From Nomascus leucogenys (lineage: Eukaryota; Chordata; Mammalia; Primates; Hylobatidae), in NCBI RefSeq assembly GCF_006542625.1, contig NC_044402.1, positions 31,775,553 through 31,839,552 of the forward strand: a DNA stretch of 64,000 bases, written 5' to 3'. A program made the translations under genes and the position numbers. The notes under the pieces are model-generated. The model was not told the DNA's origin. It ran no database searches and saw only the letters and a list, made by a program, of their open reading frames with translations. Shown here piece by piece: positions 1 to 9,989 of the stretch. Within the stretch, counting starts at the first letter, position 1, and each line of letters opens with the position of its first letter.

Positions 1-255
1 GCCATCAGGGAAATGCCAATCAAAACCACAATAGATACCACTTTATGCCCACTAGAATGGCTATAATAAGAAAGATAGAGAATACTAAATTTTGTCAGAG
101 ATTTGGAGAAATCAAACCCTTACACATTGTTGATGAGAATGTAAAATGGTACAGAATTTTTGGAAAACAATCTGGCAGTTCTTCAAAGAGTTAAAACAAA
201 AAGTTACCTTGTGACCTAGCAATCCCATTCGAAGAGAGTTAAAAACATATGTTCC

Positions 256-552
256 GGCCGGGCGCAGTGGCTCACGCTTGTAATCCCAGCACTTTGGGAG
301 GCCGAGGTGGGCGGATCACAAGGTCAGGAGATCAAGACCACGGTGAAACCGCGTCTCTACTAAAAATACAAAAAAAAAAAAAAAAAATTAGCCGGGCGTG
401 GTGGCGGGCGCCTGTAGTCTCAGCTACTCGGAGAGGCTAAGGCAGGAGAATGGCGTGAACCTGGGAGGTGGAGCTTGCAGTGAGCTGAGATTGCGCCACT
501 GCACTCCAGCCTGGGCGACAGAGCGAGACTCCGTCTCAAAAAAAAAAACAAC
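256..552 (+). mobile_element. AluY-type SINE
   Basis: Nearly full-length dimeric Alu with AluY diagnostic text (GAGATC near the start, GGAGCTTGCAGTGAGC late). It lacks about 11 bases around CATCCTGGCTAA in the left arm. A perfect 12-bp TSD, AACATATGTTCC, flanks it at 244-255 and 553-564, inside the L1M. Confidence 0.95.
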
Positions 553-765
553 AACATATGTTCCAACAAAAGCTTGTACATGAATGTTTATAGCAACATT
601 ATTCATTATGGCCAAAAAGTGGAAACAACCCAAATAAATGTTCCTCAGCTGATGAGTGGGTAAATAAACATGGTATGAACTTATGTTTTATTTATTCATT
701 AAACCATAAAAAGCAATGAAGTACTGATACAGGCTACAACACAGATGAACCTTGAAAACATTATG

Positions 766-990
766 CCAGCCTGGGCAACATGGTGAAACCCCGCCTCTGT
801 CAAAAAAATACACAAGTTAGCTGGGTGTGGTGGTGTGTGCCTGTAATTCCAGTTACTCAGGAGGCTGAGGTGGGAGGATTGCTTGAGCCTGGGAGGCAGA
901 GGTTACAGTGAGCCGAGATCACACCACTGCACTCCAGCCTGGGCGACAGAGTGAGACCCTGTCTCAAAAAGAAAAAGAAAAAAAAAAAGA
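766..990 (+). mobile_element. 5'-truncated AluJ
   Basis: Begins abruptly inside the left arm (GCCAGCCTGGGCAACATGG) and runs through the right arm to an A-rich tail. AluJ-like bases (GAGGTGGGAGGATTGCTTGAG). Inserted in the L1M. Confidence 0.9.
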
Positions 991-1010
991 GAGACAGAAA
1001 ACAGTATGGT

Positions 1011-1160
1011 AGCTGGGTGCAGTGGCTCATCCCTGCAATTCCAGAGCTTTGGAATCCCAGATGGGAGAATCGGTTAAGCACAGGAGTTTGAAGCTTCAGT
1101 GAGCTGTGATTGCACTGCTGCACTCCAGCCTGGATGACAGAGACTCTGTCTCAAAAAAAA
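1011..1160 (+). mobile_element. Shortened Alu or fossil Alu monomer
   Basis: A short Alu-like unit of about 150 bp. It has the left start (GCTGGGTGCAGTGGCTCA) and the right end (GCACTCCAGCCTGGATGACAGAG) but no middle. It may be a deleted AluJ or a FLAM/FRAM monomer. Its tail seeds the purine microsatellite that follows. Confidence 0.75.
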
Positions 1161-1278
1161 AAAAGAAAGAAAGAAAAGAAAGAGAGAGAGAGAGAAAGGA
1201 AGGCAGGAAGGCAGGAAGGCAGAAAGAAAGACAGAAAGACAGACAGACAGACAGACAGAAAGAAAGAAAGAAAGAAAA
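1150..1278. repeat. Purine-rich microsatellite (GAAA / GGCA / GACA)
   Basis: Continuous A/G-rich tract that shifts unit from GAAA to GAGA to GGAAGGCA to ACAG and back to GAAA. It grew from an Alu A-tail. Likely length-polymorphic. Confidence 0.85.
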
Positions 1279-1310
1279 CTTTATGCTAAGTGGCTAAGTG
1301 AAAGAACCCA

Positions 1311-1620
1311 GGCTGGATGTGGTGGCTCATGCCTGTAATCCTAGCACTTTGGGAAGCTGAGGTAGGTGGATCGTTTAAGCCCTGGAGTTCAAGACCAGCC
1401 TGGACAACATGGTGAGACCCCATCTCTATTAAAAATTTAAAATCTGGCTGAGCGTGGTGATGTGTGCCTGTAGTGCCAACTACTCAGGGGGTTGAGGTGG
1501 GAGGATCGCTTGAGTCTGGGAGGTTGAGGCTGCAGTGAGCTGTGTTTGTACCACTCTACTCCAGCCTAGGCAGCCTAGGCGACAGAGCGAGAGACCCTAT
1601 CTCAAAAAGAAAGAAAGAAA
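1311..1620 (+). mobile_element. AluJ SINE
   Basis: Full-length dimer with old AluJ marks (TTCAAGACCAGCCTGGACAA, GAGGTTGAGGCTGCAGTGAG) and many substitutions. It ends in a GAAA-rich tail and is inserted in the L1M. Confidence 0.92.
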
Positions 1621-1915
1621 CCATACATAAAAGGCCACATATTGTATGACTCCATTCATATAAAATATCTAGAATAGGCAAATCCACAAAGACGGAAAGT
1701 AGATTAGTGGTAGCCAAGGCCTAAGGGGAAGTAGGAATGGAGAGTGACTGCTAATGGGTATGGGGTTTCTCCTGGGAGATGATGAAAATGCTCTGGAGTT
1801 AGGAAATGCTGATGGTTGCACAGCTCTGTGCATACACTAAAGCTACTATATTGCACGCTTTAAAAAGGGAGATTTTATGGGTATGTAAACCATATCTCAA
1901 TAAAGCCATCGAAAT

Positions 1916-2453
1916 AAATATATAAATTAGGAGGACTTCAATAAATAAAAAAAAAAGGGCAGAAGGGCAGTCACAGACTGTCTGATCCCATCTCTCAGCA
2001 GAGCAGGAGCCCAGAGTGCTGAGTAGTGACTTGGGTGGGGTGACCAGGCCTGGCTCGTGCACCAGCTGCCAAGGTAGGAGTGAGGACAGTCAGGAGGAGG
2101 CATCCACAGGCAGAAATGGAACCGACACCCATCGTCACTGTTCACTGGGAAAACTCTTGGTAAGTGGCAACCCAGGGAAACTGAGGCAACTGGAATTGAG
2201 CAAGAGGGATGGGCAGGAAGGTGGGAGCCAAGGTGTTTCCCGAATTAAAGAGCACAGCCAATTCTGTAGGTTGCCTGGAACAAGGTGTGAGCAGACAGAG
2301 AGCTATTAAGGGCACTAAGCAGAAATTGTGTAGCTTTTCAGGAGACTAACTTGTGTAAGTAGTCATCGACTATCTCCAAAGTGATTCGTGATATGACATT
2401 CATTCCATTCAGTAAGCTTGCGTGCCTACTGTGGTGCTAGACTGAGGCAATAA
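1916..2453. other. Unassigned intergenic sequence
   Basis: About 540 bp with no Alu, LTR or recognisable exon. An A-rich start may be the L1M tail. The last 60 bp faintly resemble an L2 end but are too decayed to call. Confidence 0.5.
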
Positions 2454-2465
2454 AAAGGAAAGTAA

Positions 2466-2774
2466 GGCCAGGAGTGGTGGCTCACGCCTGTAATCCCAGC
2501 AATGTGGGAGGCCAAGGAGGGCGGATCACTTGAGGTCAAGAGTTCGAGACTAGCCTGGCCAACATGGTGAAACCCCATCTCTACTAAAAATATAAAAATT
2601 AGCTGGGCGTGGTAGCACGTGCCTGTGGTCCCAGCTACTCCAGAGGTTGAGGCAGGAGAATCGCTTGAACCCAGGAGACGGAGGTTGCAGTGAGCCGAGA
2701 ACCTGCCATTGCATTCCAGTCTGGGTGACAGAATGAGACTCCACCTCAAAAAAAAAAAAAAAAAAAAAGGAAAG
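2466..2774 (+). mobile_element. AluS SINE
   Basis: Full-length dimer with a long A-tail. A perfect 12-bp TSD, AAAGGAAAGTAA, lies at 2454-2465 and 2775-2786. Confidence 0.95.
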
Positions 2775-3041
2775 AAAGGAAAGTAAGAGCCAAGACTGGC
2801 AACCTGATAAAAATGACAGATGGTAAGTTACTCTATAGTATGACAGGTGCTATGGTGAAAGTAGGTACCAGAGTACAGAAAAGGGTCATCAGATTCAGGT
2901 GGAACGCAGTGACCAAGCAGGTAACAATTTGATTCTCTTTGTCAGTTGAGTCACTGAATTCAATTAAGTTTTAACTGGAGCATGTTCCTCCAAATGTCTC
3001 TGTTATGAATTAAGTTATGATCCCCTCAAAAAGATATGTTG

Positions 3042-3626
3042 GACTGGGCGCGGTGGCTCACACCACCACAGGCAAGGCCAGCAGATAACCTGAGTTTGAG
3101 CCCAGCCTGACCAACGTGGCGAAACACCATCTCTACTTTTTTTTTTTTTTTTTTTTTTTTTGAGACAAAGTCTTGCTCTGTCACCCAGGCTGGAGTGCAA
3201 TGGCGTGATCTTGGCTCACTGCAACCTCTGCCTCCCGGGTTCAAGTGGTTCTTCTGCCTCAGCCTCCCGAGTAGATGGAATTACAGGCGCCTGCCACCAT
3301 GCCCAGCTAATTTTTTGTATTTTTAGTAGAGACGGGGTTTCACTCTGTTGGCCAGGCTGGTCTTGAACTCCTGACCTTGTGATCTGCCTGCCTCGGCCTC
3401 CCAAAGTGTTGGGATTACAGGCATGAGCCACCACTCCCAACCCGTCTCTACTTAAAAATGCAAAAATTAGTCGAGCATGGTGGTGCACGCCTGTAATCCC
3501 AGCTACTTGGGAGGTTGAGGCAGGAGAATCACTTGAACCTGGGAGGTGGATGTTGCAGTGAGCCAAGATCATGCCACTGCACCCCAGCCTGGGCAATAGA
3601 GCAAGACTCAGACACACACACACACA
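3042..3626 (+). mobile_element. Outer Alu of an Alu-in-Alu nest
   Basis: Plus-strand Alu split at 3138-3443 by a minus-strand Alu. Its left arm has lost the segment after GGCTCAC, and its tail became a short CA repeat. A perfect 14-bp TSD, AAAAAGATATGTTG, lies at 3028-3041 and 3627-3640 within the MLT1 LTR. Confidence 0.93.
3138..3443 (-). mobile_element. AluS nested inside another Alu
   Basis: Full-length minus-strand Alu starting with a T-run. It is flanked by a duplication of the host Alu text TCTCTACT (about 3130-3137 and 3445-3452), so it entered the outer element at its A-rich linker. Confidence 0.92.
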
Positions 3627-4038
3627 AAAAAGATATGTTGAAGTTTTAACCCCTTAACCCAGTATCTCAGAGTCTGACCTTATTTGGAAGTAGGTCATTG
3701 CAGATGTAAAGAGGTAAGGTTAGGTCACACTGGAGTAGCATGGACCCCTAATCCAACATGACTGGTGTCATAAGAAGATGGCCATGTGAAGACAGAGACC
3801 CACAGGGAGAACAGGACGCGGGGAGCCTGGACTGCTTTTGCGGCAAGCCAAGGCAAACTACCAGCAGCTAGGAAGAGGCAAGGGAGGGTTCCGTGACCTC
3901 TATCAGAGGAAACACGACCTTGCCGACACCCTGATTTTGGACCCGTAGTCTCTAGAACTGTGAGACAATGAATTTATGTTGTTTTACGCCACCCAGTTTG
4001 TTGTATTTTGTTATGGCAGCCCAGGGAAACTAACACAG

Positions 4039-4326
4039 CCTCCCAAAGCTGAGGCTCTATCAACTTACACACAGAAAGTTTGTAGTCTTTACTCGAAGGG
4101 TGGTTTCCATTAACAACAACAACAACAACAAAAATACCTTCAAATCCCCTGGGAGTCCAGTGCTGTTCCCGAGAGTGCTGGTCTCCTGAGGGAGTCTGGT
4201 GCTGGCTCTAGTACCTCTTACTCTGGTGAAATGGACTCAGCTTCCTTGAGAAGCACCTGGAAATGCCATTTTCAGGTCCTATGTGAGAATGAAATAATGG
4301 ATAAATTGGGCTTCTTTTTTCTAGGG
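4039..4326. other. Unassigned sequence with short CAA repeat
   Basis: Unique-looking sequence between the MLT1 LTR and an Alu. It contains an ACA trinucleotide run near 4112-4132. No gene is seen. Confidence 0.5.
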
Positions 4327-4578
4327 TTTTGGTTTTTTTTTACTTTTTTATTAGAGACAGAGTCTCGCTGTGTCTCCCAGGCAGGGGTACAGTGGCACGA
4401 TCTCAGCTCACTGCAACCTCTCTCTGCCGGGTTCAAGCAATTCTGCCTCAGCCTCCCGAGTAGCTGGGATTACAGGCGCACGCTGCCACGCTTGGCTAAT
4501 TTTTTGTATTTTAGTAGAAACGGGGTTTCACCGTGTTGCTCAGGCTGGTCTCGAACTCCTGAGCTTAGGTAATCTGCA
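4327..4578 (-). mobile_element. Partial AluS
   Basis: Minus-strand Alu from a T-rich head to GAACTCCTGAGCTTAGG. It lacks the terminal 50-60 bp that hold the Alu 5' end (GGCCGGGCGC). Confidence 0.9.
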
Positions 4579-5261
4579 GGTGAATATGAGTTTTGGGACC
4601 ATCCAGAGTCCTTCAGAACCATGTCTGAGGAATAAAATGTATGATTAAGCAGGAAATAAAAAGATTAAGTCTTGATTTTTCCCCTGAAAACCTCAGGAAA
4701 AAAAACCCAAAATATTTTAATGGCAGTATCAATGGGATACATTTATAGCTCATAAGATGATGCTGTAGAAGAACAATGTTATTCAGATATAAAAAATGAC
4801 TTATTACATCATGGTCATAGAAGGAGAACCTTTTAAGTCAAGCCCAGGGTTCTCACGTGGCAGCCTTTCTCTCATGTTTTTTTTTCTGTGTTATTCTTTC
4901 CTCTAGATAGAGGCGGGGGGTGAAGGGAGCGGTATCTTTCATCTCTTCTTTCTTTCTCTTGAGTACATAGATGGTGACTGGTGCACGGCTCAAACCTTTC
5001 ATAGCTGCCAGGGCTTTCCAGACTCTTGATTGCCCTCATTATTTTTCCTGCCTTGTCCAGGGTTCTCCTTCCAAGGTCATCTTCTGGTTGTGATGTGAGC
5101 CTCATCACAGCTCCCATAACACATCACAAGACACGTACACTACAGACACAAAGCTGAACTGCAAGAGAAAACAGGAAGCAGACTGGGCTTTCCATTCACA
5201 GAGGAAAGCGTCTCAAGATGCCTGGGAAAGTGACTCCAGGGCTTCTGACCCAGTGAACTGA
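4579..5261. other. Unassigned intergenic sequence
   Basis: About 680 bp with no repeat or exon that I recognise. Moderately AT-rich at the start. An 81-codon minus-strand frame (4872-5117) has no recognisable domain and is treated as chance. Confidence 0.5.
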
Positions 5262-5385
5262 AGCTAGTTTCCTTCTTTTCTTTTCTTTTCTTTTTTTTTC
5301 TTTTATTTTCTTTTTTCTTTTCTTTTTCTCTCTCTCTCTCTCCCTCTCTCTCTTTCTCTCTCTCTATTTCTTTCTTTTTCTTTTC
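5262..5385. repeat. Pyrimidine tract (CTTT / CT)n
   Basis: Over 100 bases of nearly pure C/T on the plus strand, mixing TTTTC and CT units. It is the expanded T-tail of the adjacent Alu monomer. Confidence 0.9.
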
Positions 5386-5534
5386 TTGAGACAGGGTCTT
5401 GCTCTGCCACCCAGGCCAGAGTGCAGTGGTGCAGTCATAACTCGCTGCAGTCTTTAACTCCTAGGCTCAAGCAATCCTCCCATTTTGGCCTCCACAAGTG
5501 TTGGGATAACAGGTGTGAACTGCCATATCTGGTC
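5386..5534 (-). mobile_element. Monomeric Alu (FLAM-like)
   Basis: One left-arm unit only, from GAGACAGGGTCTTGCTCTG to a decayed AACTGCCATATCTGGTC. No second arm. An old monomer or a truncated AluJ. Confidence 0.82.
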
Positions 5535-5619
5535 ATTACTATTTCTTGACTCAAGTGTTGGTCACACAGAGAGCTGCTTTGTAATTATTTGTTAAATTGT
5601 ACAAATATATTCTGTGTAT

Positions 5620-5775
5620 TTTTTCTTTTCTTTTCTTTCCTTTCTTTCTCTTTCTTTTCCTTTCTTTCTCTTTCTTTTCCTTTCTTTCCTTCTCTTTCCT
5701 TCTCCTTCCTTCCCCTTCCTTCCTTCCTTCCTTTCTTTTCTTTCTTTCTTTTCTTTTTTTTTTTTTTTTTTTTTT
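5620..5775. repeat. Pyrimidine tract (CTTT / CCTT)n
   Basis: About 155 bases almost entirely C and T, with TTTCC, CTTT and CCTT units passing into poly-T. It is the expanded tail of the following Alu. The low-complexity frames in it have no coding meaning. Confidence 0.92.
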
Positions 5776-6056
5776 GAGACAGGGACTTGCCCTATTGCCC
5801 AGGCATGAGTGCAGTGGCACAACCACGACTCGCTGCAGCTTCAACCTCCCAGACTCAAGCCATCCTCCCACCTCAGCCTCCCAAGTTTCTGGGACTACAG
5901 GCACATGCCACCACACCTGGCTAATTTTTTATTTTTTGTAGAGACAAGGTCTCGCCATGTGGCCCAGGCTGGTCTCAAATTCCTGGGCTCAAGTCATTCT
6001 CCCATCCCAGCTTCTGCAAGTGCTGGGATTACAAGTGTGAGCCACCATGCCCAGCC
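5752..6056 (-). mobile_element. AluJ SINE
   Basis: Full-length minus-strand dimer with AluJ-type text (CAACCTCCCAGACTCAAGCC, TGGGCTCAAGTCATTC), ending CACCATGCCCAGCCC. Confidence 0.92.
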
Positions 6057-6184
6057 CGAGCCTAGTTGCTGAGTCTAGAATATTCCTTTCTGGTGTGTGG
6101 ACATAGCAAAGGTTAAATTCAGTGTTCCATAAGTCAATTGTATATCTGATGACCACAATTTGTTATATCAGAAGACCACCATCT

Positions 6185-6356
6185 CTGCAAATGAGGAGGC
6201 TTCATTCACTCATTCATTCATTCATTTATTCACCAGGTATGTATGAAGTGACAGACACTTTAATAGGCAGTAGGAAATCTAAAGCTGGAAACACAGTCTG
6301 TGCCCTTGAGGGGTTCATGGCAGATCTAAACAGAATCTGGTGTGATATGGCCTGAA
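6185..6356 (-). repeat. L2 3' end fragment (probable)
   Basis: A TTCATTCA run followed by TTTATTCACCAGG and then TCTGTGCCCTTGAGGGGTTCATGG matches the reversed L2 3' end, where an ATTCA run precedes 'TTTATTGAGC…CTGCCCT'. Quite diverged. Confidence 0.55.
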
Positions 6357-6390
6357 GGTAGCCATGACTTCTTCGTCCACCATTCTTATG

Positions 6391-6684
6391 TTTTTTTTTT
6401 TATTGAGTCGGAGTCTTGCTGTGTTGCCCAGGCTGGAGTGTAATGGTGCGATCTCGGCCCACTGCAACCTCTGCCTCCTGGGTTCAAGCAATTCTCCTGC
6501 CTCAGGCTCCCAAGTAGCTGGGATTACAGGCACCTGCCGCCATGCTCAGCTAATTTTTGTATTTTTAGTAGAGATGGGGTTTCACCATGTTGGCCAGGCT
6601 GGTCTCAAACTCCTGACCTTGTGATCCACCCACCTCGACCTCCCAAAGTGCTGGGATTACAGGCATGAGCCACTGTGTCCGGCA
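6391..6684 (-). mobile_element. AluS SINE
   Basis: Full-length dimer, T-head to CACTGTGTCCGGC. It lies 3-4 bases upstream of the next minus-strand Alu, forming a head-to-tail pair. Confidence 0.94.
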
Positions 6685-6686
6685 TG

Positions 6687-6995
6687 GTTTTTTTTTTTTT
6701 TTTTTTTTTTTTTGAGATGGAGTCTTGCTGTGTTGCCCAGGCTGGAGTGCAGAGGCACGATCTTGGCTCACTGCAACCTCCGCCTCACAGGTTCAAGCAA
6801 TTCTCCTGCCTCAGCTTCCCAGGTAGGTGAAACTACAGGCCTACACCACTATGCCCAGCTAATTTTTGTATTTTTAGTAGAGATGGGGTTTCATGATGTT
6901 AACTAGGCTAGTCTCGAACTCTTGACCTCAAGTGATCCACCTACCTTGGCCTCCCAAAGCGCTAGGATTACAGGCGTGAGCCACCACACTCGGCC
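6687..6995 (-). mobile_element. AluS SINE
   Basis: Full-length dimer with a 25-nt T-head, ending CACCACACTCGGCC. Second member of the tandem pair. Confidence 0.94.
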
Positions 6996-7633
6996 TTCAA
7001 CCACACTTCTAAGCCCTGTAGATTCAGCCCAGCATCCAAATTACCTGCTCCAAAGGCATGAGCAGGAAAAGGAGGGGCAGACATCACACATCACCAACAA
7101 AACTTCCCAATCACCGCCTTTTAAAAACATCTCTGCTCCTTCCCCAAAGTGCCCTCTCGCATTGCAGTTGCTGCACCTCAGCTCTCATCTCATCCCACCC
7201 CAAAAACTAGGATCTTAGCTTTTTCTCCCCTCCTCACATCACTCCTCCACTTGTAATCTGGTTTAGTGAAACAAGACTTGGCCCCAAGCATCTCTCAAGA
7301 TTGCCTCTAAGGGGCCTCAATTCAAAGGTGGTTTGGTGTTGCTGCACTATGATGTGAAAGCCCAGGGGAAGCCTGGAGTCAGAGGAAGGGGGATTCTCAG
7401 AAGCCAGACTAATTTTTGTAGTGGCTGCACCTACCCTTGATTTACTGAATCAGAATCTAAACAAAATTCCGTCTCTTTTTCTCTCTCTTTTTCTACTTGT
7501 TGAAAAAGTTAAGTGGTCTGTTCTGCAGGACAAAGTTTCTCATAGTCTGAATGTTGCTGATTACAATATTGCTGTATTTCCTAGTAGTTAGATTTTGAGG
7601 TTAAAGTGGGTTCACGTGTGATTATTTTGGCCA
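6996..7633. other. Unassigned unique-looking sequence
   Basis: About 640 bp without a recognisable repeat. A 98-codon plus-strand frame (6922-7218) begins inside the preceding Alu and is not a gene. No splice-flanked coding segment is evident. Confidence 0.5.
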
Positions 7634-7710
7634 GACTACTTCTACGGTTGCCAGGCTTAGTAAATAAAAATACAAGATGCCCAGGTAAGTTTTAATTTCA
7701 GATAATGAGC

Positions 7711-7998
7711 TTTTTTTTTTTTTTTAAATAGAGTCTTGCTGTGTTGCCCAGGCAGGAGTGCAGTGGCGATCTCGGCTCACTGCAACCTCTGCCTCTCAGG
7801 CTCAAGTGATCCTCCCACCTCAGCCTCCCAGGGAGCTGGGACCACAGGCGTGCACCACCTCGCCCGCTAATTTTTTAATTTTTTGTAAAGATGAGGTCTT
7901 GGTATGTTGCCCAGGCTGGTCTTGAACTCCTGGGCTCAAGCAATCTGCCTGCCTCGACCTCCCAAAATGCTGGGATTATAGGTGCGAGTCACCGCGCC
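7711..7998 (-). mobile_element. AluJ SINE
   Basis: Full-length, diverged minus-strand dimer (GCTCAAGTGATCCTCCCACC, TAATTTTTTGTAAAGATG). Inserted near the centre of the palindromic element. Confidence 0.92.
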
Positions 7999-8010
7999 TG
8001 GTCCCTGAAC

Positions 8011-8312
8011 TTTTTTTTTTTTGCAGCGGGGGCGGACAAAGTCTCACTCTGTCGCTCAGGCTGGAGTGCAGTGGTGTGATCTCAGCTCACTGCAACCTCC
8101 AACTCCTTGGTTCAAGTGATTCTCCTGCCTCAGCCTCCTGAGTAGCTGGGATTACAGGCACGCGCCACTGTGCCCAGCTAATTTTTGTATTTTTAGTAGA
8201 GATGGGGTTTCACCGTATTTGCCAGGATGGTCTCGATTTCCTGACCCCGTGATCTGCCTGCCTCGGCCTCCCAAAGTGCTAGGATTATAGGTGTGCGCCA
8301 CCATGCCCAGCC
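8011..8312 (-). mobile_element. AluS SINE
   Basis: Full-length dimer with a 12-bp TSD, TGGTCCCTGAAC (7999-8010) / TGGTCCTTGAAC (8313-8324), one mismatch. It therefore inserted at the downstream edge of the preceding AluJ. Confidence 0.94.
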
Positions 8313-8455
8313 TGGTCCTTGAACATTTTTCAGCATATGTATGTCTCATGGAACATTTGGGATATATTTATACTAAAATTTATTTGATATTTATTTGAAA
8401 TCCAAATTTAACTGGACATTGTGTATTTTATCTGGAAACCCAAACTACTTCACAA

Positions 8456-9400
8456 GATGTATTGTGTCCATTCGTCAGGAGCTGAATATCTGGTTCTCGC
8501 TGTTTTTGCGATGTTAGAAGCTGTTGATGATCATGGCCTAGACTGATTATTTCCCTAGAGGCTGTAAAATGATGATATTCTAATTCTATCTTTTTTCTTC
8601 ATTTCTTAGCTGGAATATGTCTATAAAGAGGAACTTTTCCTCATCAACTATTTGGTTTCCTTGGTTATTTTAATATAGAGAAAGCAGGCTACGTGCTAAA
8701 TTAGCTACATGCTAAATTCTGTCCTTTTCTTTGCCCGTTTTCAGAATAATTAATCAGTTCCCTAGAACTTGCCAAAGGTGACCAATGGGTTGTGTTCTTG
8801 ACTTTAAAAGTATCATTATGATCTCAGGTTTTTTTTTTTTTTTTTTTGAGACAGTCTCACTCTGTTGCCCAGGCTGGAGTGCAGCGGTGCGATCTCGGCT
8901 CACTGCAACCTCTGCCTCCTGGGTTCACACCATTCTGTAGTCCCAAGTAGCTGGGACTACAGGTGCCCGCCACCATGCCCGGCTAATTTTTGTATTTTTA
9001 GTAGAGACGAGGTTTCACCATGTTAGCCAGGATGGTCTCGATCTCCTGACCTGGTGATCTGCCCACCTTGGCCTCCCAAAGTGCTGGGATTACAGGTGTG
9101 AGCCACCGTGCCGCCAAACTCAGGTATTTTGACATGTATATATTTTGACCCATTGCAGTCGTTATTCTTTCAGACACTCAAATTGTTCCATATTTGGCCA
9201 ATGAGAGTCTCTTGAACTTGGCTACTGGGTCCTTTTGATGCCACCCCAACGGTCTTTGTTAGGTTCTTTGCTTTCTGGTGTAACAAGATATTCCAGAATC
9301 ATCTTACGCATTTCTTAGCTCTGGCATGGAATTAGACATTTCTCTTAGGAACTCTTTCAGTAGGAAACGATATTTAGAGATCAAACATTTCCTACTCCCC
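8456..9400. repeat. L1M fragment
   Basis: Text such as GAACTTGCCAAAGGTGACCA, TTGTTCCATATTTGGCCAAT and GCTTTCTGGTGTAACAAGAT matches a decayed L1M segment recalled from many mammalian loci. An AluY interrupts it at 8829-9115. Orientation and subfamily uncertain. Confidence 0.65.
8829..9115 (-). mobile_element. AluY-type SINE
   Basis: Minus-strand dimer with AluY-like GTTAGCCAGGATGGTCTCGA, a small internal deletion after CACACCATTCT, and the ending CACCGTGCCGCC. CTCAGGT occurs on both sides as a short probable TSD. Confidence 0.93.
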
Positions 9401-9632
9401 TATTTAAAATTACAACCCCCTGCAACAAACACATAGACCTATGTTCCCTGAGATCCCCTTACCTGATCTACTTTTTTCCATACGGTTATCACCTTCTAAC
9501 ATGTGAATTTATTATGTTTATTGCTTGTTTTTCAGCATGAGACTGTAAGCTTCTCAAGAGCAGAGACTTGTTCACTGTCTGATACATAGCACAATAGCAG
9601 ACTCAGTAAATACTCCTTTAATGAGACAATGA
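9400..9632 (+). repeat. L2 3' end
   Basis: Contains the L2 3' pattern in order: GAGATCCCCTTACCTG, GACTGTAAGCTTCTCAAGAG, CAGAGACTTGTTCACTGTCT, TACATAGCAC, CAGTAAATACTCC. Diverged, non-coding. Confidence 0.65.
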
Positions 9633-9651
9633 CTACATATCACCAAATTAC

Positions 9652-9940
9652 TTTTTTTTTCTTTTTTTGAGACAGAGCCTCGTTCTGTTGCCCAGGCTGG
9701 GGTGCAGTGGTGCGATCTTGGCTCACTGCAACCTTCGCCTCCTGGGTTCAAGTGATTCTCATGCCTCAGCCTCCCAAGTAGCTGGGACTGCCACCATGCC
9801 ACGCAAATTTTTGTATTTCTAGTAGAGACAAGGTTTCGCCATGTTGGCCAGGCTGGTCTGGAACTCCTGACTTCAAGTGATCTGCCTGCCTCGGCCTCCC
9901 AAAGTGCCAGGATGACAGGCATGAGCCGCCACACCTGGCC
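9652..9940 (-). mobile_element. AluS SINE with exact TSD
   Basis: Minus-strand dimer with about 20 bases missing in the left arm (GGGACTGCCACC). A perfect 9-bp TSD, CCAAATTAC, abuts it at 9643-9651 and 9941-9949. Confidence 0.95.
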
Positions 9941-9989
9941 CCAAATTACATTTTTGAAGTGTTCATTCTCACTTCTGGTGGAGAATGTA

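Larger units (their letters stand above)
1..1915 (+). repeat. L1M (old LINE-1) 3' end, split by four Alu insertions
   Basis: The opening bases match the end of L1 ORF2 (AAATGCCAATCAAAACCACA and so on). The L1 text resumes at about 549-765 (TTTATAGCAACATTATTCAT), again briefly near 1280-1310, and finally at 1621-1915, where it ends with the L1M 3' UTR and an AATAAA-type tail (TCTCAATAAAGCC at about 1896). The pieces are collinear on the plus strand, so this is one ancient copy interrupted by later Alus. The frame is destroyed and no reverse transcriptase remains. The exact L1M subfamily is not resolved. Confidence 0.85.
3001..4038 (+). mobile_element. MLT1-family LTR (ERVL-MaLR), interrupted
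   Basis: Starts TGTTATGAATTAAG and ends GGAAACTAACACA, with the MLT1 core between (GACCTTATTTGGAA, GCAGATGTAA, ACTGTGAGACAATGAATTTA, GCCACCCAGTTTG). Outside the Alu nest the LTR is about 450 bp. The flanking pentamers GTCTC (2996-3000) and GCCTC (4039-4043) are a plausible 5-bp TSD with one mismatch. No internal viral genes are present. This is a solo or remnant LTR. Confidence 0.85.
7634..8455. mobile_element. Palindromic DNA-transposon remnant (MER-type), split by two Alus
   Basis: The left arm (7634-7710, with TAAATAAAAATACAAGATGC and TTTTAATTTCAGATAA) is a diverged reverse complement of the right arm (8325-8455, with AAATTTAACTGGACATTGTG and TATTTTATCTGG). Joined, the arms would form an imperfect hairpin of about 55 bp per arm, the form of short non-autonomous DNA elements. 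Two Alus occupy its centre. Family name not assigned. Confidence 0.65.
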
